From positions 62,001 through 126,000 of the forward strand of contig SFQZ01000001.1 in NCBI GenBank assembly GCA_004562915.1: a stretch of 64,000 bases of DNA. The letters are read 5' to 3'. Below the pieces are notes generated by a model. That model made no database searches. It was given only the letters and a program-made list of their open reading frames with translations, and was not told the origin of the DNA. Both the position numbers and the translations under genes were made by a program. This DNA comes from a bacterium. Its GTDB lineage: Bacteria; Bacillota_A; Clostridia; Lachnospirales; Lachnospiraceae. This document shows, piece after piece, positions 61,417 to 64,000 of this stretch; position 1 is the stretch's first letter, and each line of letters starts with the position of its first letter.

Positions 61417-63822
61417 TTATTCCGTCGCTTCAAATGTGATTGTAACTTTAAACAAATCTCCATCCAGATAGATATCAAAAGTTCCATGCTGTAGCTTTAC
61501 CAGATTCTGAGCAATGGATAATCCCAGACCACTTCCTTCTGTACTTCTTGATACATCACCGCGGATAAACCGCTCTGTCAATTCTTCCGCACGGATGTTC
61601 AGCGGATGTTCCGAAACATTTTTTATCTCAAAGATTACACGGCATCCGATCTTTTTAACTTCCACATATACCCTTGTTCCCGGCATCGCATACTTGGCGG
61701 CATTATTATAAAGATTTTCAATCACTCTCCACATTCTTCGGCCATCTGCCAGAATCACTACCGGCTCTTCCGGAATTCTGCTTATAATCTCCAGACTTCT
61801 TGCCGCAAATTTCTCTTCAAATTCTCCATTGGTCTGTCGGATTAATTCACCCAGCCGGATGGGCTTCATATCAAGTACGATATTACCGGAACTGATCTTG
61901 GATGCTTCCACCAGATCTTCCGTCAGTTGTTTCAGTCTCTGAGATTTGCTGTCAAGAATATCAATATATCCTTTTATTTTCGGATCCTGAATGTCTTCTC
62001 TCTTTAAAAGATCCACATAATTGATGATAGATGTCAGCGGTGTCTTGATATCATGGGAAACATTCGTAATCAGATCCGCTTTCAGGCGTTCACTCTTCAA
62101 AGTCTCTTTGACTGCATTCTGCAGTCCGTCTCCTACATGATTGACAGCCTCCGCCATCTCTTTGTTATCCCCGATCAGTTCGGATGCATCTATTTTAAAA
62201 TCCAGTTCACCACTGGCGATACGTGCCAACCCATCTCTGATCACCTGACGCCCTGCACCTTCCCTGATCAGATACAAAAGTACCAGACTGTCACCAATCA
62301 AAGCCAGCACTACACCAAATCCTCGAAATACTGATACTGCAAAGATATTACCCAGCATTAAAACACTGAATGCAATGATCATCCTGCCTGACGTTTTTCT
62401 TGCCATGTAGACTTTCTTGCAGCTTTGAACAATCGAATAGCACAGACTGGACTTCCATATTCTTTTTCCTTTGATACGGCGAACCACACTCATATATGCC
62501 GCAAGGAAAATTCCTCCCAATGCAACCTCGCCTGATACAATCAGAACTTCCGCAAAAAGATCCCACGCATACATTTCATCAATAAATAAAATTCCCACTG
62601 TCAATAGCAGGGCCAGAGAAATAAAGGTTACAGCCAATGCCACTTCCGCAGGTGCACCATCACCGAATGCTCTGTGCAATTCCCTGTCCATTCTGATTCT
62701 TCCTGCCTGTATAGTAAGCAGTACCAAAGTGACAATTCCCAACACAAAACTTATCACAGCACCAATCAACAGCAGTTTTCCCCATCCGGAATATTGCTCA
62801 TAATATTGTCGTTCATGATAGATTCCGTCAACAACCGGATAATTTGTGTCAAGCAAAACATCAATCGTCTCATTCTCGCCGGAGATTATAACACTACTAA
62901 AATAATTTTTCAGATATTTTTCCGCATCGCTGTCCGCATCTACATTTTCCAATCGTCCATTTACTCTGTCCGCATGAAAATACAAAACCTGTTCTATATT
63001 GTCAATTTTCCGATACCCATTTTCCCACTCCGGGACATTGGTATACAGTGAACCATCATCCTTATTTTTCACCACGTACATAACATTGGATTCTGCTTCC
63101 AGTTCTTCCTGTATACCGCTGTACATTGAAAGCAAGTTACCGGCATCGATCAAACTTTGATACAGATCCAGCAAAGAAACAGTTTCCGGATTTTTATTGG
63201 CATAGTCAGCAAGTGTAATTCCCGACTGCGGAAGATATTTCTCTTCTTCTTTTCCCTGATCATAAAGCTGTAAAAAAGCCGGAGAATACTGCCATGAACT
63301 CTCTTCAGTCACAGTACCCTGCTCTTCCAAAGCAGCCTCATCGGCATCATAAACTTCTTCCCCTGTCAATTCATCTGCATAGTAGGAATTTTCCATATTG
63401 TTCCGCACTTCAAAAAGGATTTCATCCAATCTCTGAAGAGTACCGTCCTCTGACATTTTACGGATATCGCCTACCGTGTATGTGGTGTTTTTATTCATCT
63501 CTTTTCCGGTTTTGCTCAGATCCGTAATATCAACTTTGTTCTCCGTATTCAGCTTGCCATTCGTAAAAAAAGCCTTCCCCTCTGTTGCCAGTTCCGGAAG
63601 CCGGTGAAGAAACTGCGCCACTGCTGTTCCACACTGATATGTTTCTTCATAAGATAACTGACGGTTCTGGGTAATCTGCTCAGGCTGCATACCACTTTGA
63701 AACAATTCGAACAGCATGGTGACAGTTGCAGCAAACACACCGATCGCAGCCAGGAACAGAATAATCAACAACACTTTGATCCCTTTTGAAAAAAAGAAAC
63801 TTCTCTGTTTTTTTTCTTCCAT
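61417..63822 (-). CDS. Sensor histidine kinase
   Basis: About 801 residues. An N-terminal membrane helix (KVLLIILFLAAIGVFAATVTML), an extracytoplasmic sensor of about 320 residues, several membrane helices (about 345-540), a HAMP-like linker, the DHp helix with phospho-acceptor His in ITNVSHDIKTPLTSIINYVDLL, and the ATPase domain with N box NLYNNAAKYAMPG and G box GSGLGLSIAQNLVKLQHG. The large periplasmic-type sensor suggests an external or envelope signal. The ATG at 63822 has AGGAGG 7 nt upstream. It pairs with the response regulator directly upstream. Confidence 0.93.
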   Translation of the reverse strand: MEEKKQRSFFFSKGIKVLLIILFLAAIGVFAATVTMLFELFQSGMQPEQITQNRQLSYEETYQCGTAVAQFLHRLPELATEGKAFFTNGKLNTENKVDITDLSKTGKEMNKNTTYTVGDIRKMSEDGTLQRLDEILFEVRNNMENSYYADELTGEEVYDADEAALEEQGTVTEESSWQYSPAFLQLYDQGKEEEKYLPQSGITLADYANKNPETVSLLDLYQSLIDAGNLLSMYSGIQEELEAESNVMYVVKNKDDGSLYTNVPEWENGYRKIDNIEQVLYFHADRVNGRLENVDADSDAEKYLKNYFSSVIISGENETIDVLLDTNYPVVDGIYHERQYYEQYSGWGKLLLIGAVISFVLGIVTLVLLTIQAGRIRMDRELHRAFGDGAPAEVALAVTFISLALLLTVGILFIDEMYAWDLFAEVLIVSGEVALGGIFLAAYMSVVRRIKGKRIWKSSLCYSIVQSCKKVYMARKTSGRMIIAFSVLMLGNIFAVSVFRGFGVVLALIGDSLVLLYLIREGAGRQVIRDGLARIASGELDFKIDASELIGDNKEMAEAVNHVGDGLQNAVKETLKSERLKADLITNVSHDIKTPLTSIINYVDLLKREDIQDPKIKGYIDILDSKSQRLKQLTEDLVEASKISSGNIVLDMKPIRLGELIRQTNGEFEEKFAARSLEIISRIPEEPVVILADGRRMWRVIENLYNNAAKYAMPGTRVYVEVKKIGCRVIFEIKNVSEHPLNIRAEELTERFIRGDVSRSTEGSGLGLSIAQNLVKLQHGTFDIYLDGDLFKVTITFEATE

Positions 63823-63847
63823 AACAATAACCTCCTGCATACAGGGG

Positions 63848-64000
63848 TCACATTTTTTCTATTTTATATCCAATCCCCCATACCACTTTCAGATATCTAG
63901 GCTCTCTCGGATTGATCTCTATTTTTTCTCTGATGTGCCGGATGTGCACAGCTACCGTATTGTCTGCGCCTATAGCCTCTTCATTCCATATATTTTCATA
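63848..64000 (-). CDS. OmpR/PhoB-family response regulator (C-terminal end only)
   Basis: The last 50 residues before the stop are visible; the gene runs off the right edge. They form the winged-helix DNA-binding end: NTVAVHIRHIREKIEINPRE followed by RYLKVVWGIGYKI, the OmpR/PhoB recognition helix and wing. The receiver domain lies outside the window. It is encoded just upstream of the histidine kinase, its partner. Confidence 0.93.
   Translation of the reverse strand, partial: YENIWNEEAIGADNTVAVHIRHIREKIEINPREPRYLKVVWGIGYKIEKM

Overview
This 64 kb window is chromosomal DNA of a low-GC Gram-positive anaerobe, most likely a Lachnospiraceae member (Blautia/Ruminococcus-like). The basis is the gene families present: spoVG, paired glgC/glgD, a long clostridial-type ribose-phosphate pyrophosphokinase, a methionine T-box, an Na+-pump decarboxylase subunit, an F-type ATP synthase with an Na+-type c subunit, and many small Lachnospiraceae-style hypothetical proteins. 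The species is inferred, not proven. There is no prophage, no CRISPR array and no complete insertion sequence. Most genes lie on the minus strand.

Layout. 0-8.6 kb: a partial TetR regulator, a zinc-ribbon membrane protein, an Na+-pump operon (oadB-like, a small oadG-like ORF, tatD) led by a yybP-ykoY-type (Mn2+) riboswitch, metG under a T-box, an ECF-transporter S component, an Rpn-type nuclease and an alpha/beta hydrolase. 8.7-14.4 kb: an export cassette of a secreted LxxG-heptad protein and an MMPL/RND pump, opposite a TetR regulator, with four near-identical operator palindromes between them. 14.5-18.9 kb: an ECF sigma/DUF4367 anti-sigma-like module with a small secreted protein, tRNA-Pro(CGG), and a secreted coiled-coil/3D-domain wall protein. 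19-24.9 kb: an RsmF-like rRNA methyltransferase, spoVG, glgD and glgC (glycogen synthesis), and murC. 24.9-28.6 kb: a cluster of DnaA boxes before dnaD/dnaC-like primosome genes, then prs.

28.6-36.5 kb: nfo, an SbcC/YhaN-like ATPase with two membrane helices, an SbcD-like nuclease, asnS, and an ECF sigma factor with a membrane-anchored beta-propeller protein. This block is bracketed by two copies of an unexplained 159-bp hairpin element. 36.5-43.2 kb: M29 aminopeptidase, a large membrane-anchored hypothetical protein, a METTL25-like methyltransferase, a 126-bp palindrome, a small hypothetical protein, an isochorismatase-like hydrolase and a histidine phosphatase. 43.2-50.7 kb: the complete atp operon. 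50.9-54.1 kb: a sugar-type lipoprotein, an AI-2E/YtvI-like membrane protein and an RluA-type pseudouridine synthase. 54.2-55.4 kb: a very AT-rich stretch without a convincing gene. 55.4-64 kb: aconitase with a PucR/CdaR-type regulator, a MsmK/UgpC-type sugar ABC ATPase, a DUF624 membrane protein, and a two-component system whose response regulator runs off the window.

Most notable observations: (1) two copies of a ~158-bp element with a conserved core and compensatory changes in its closing arms, a candidate structured RNA; (2) a manganese-type riboswitch in front of an Na+-pump subunit operon; (3) an ATP synthase c subunit with two membrane carboxylates, which suggests Na+ coupling; (4) a six-box DnaA cluster upstream of the primosome operon.
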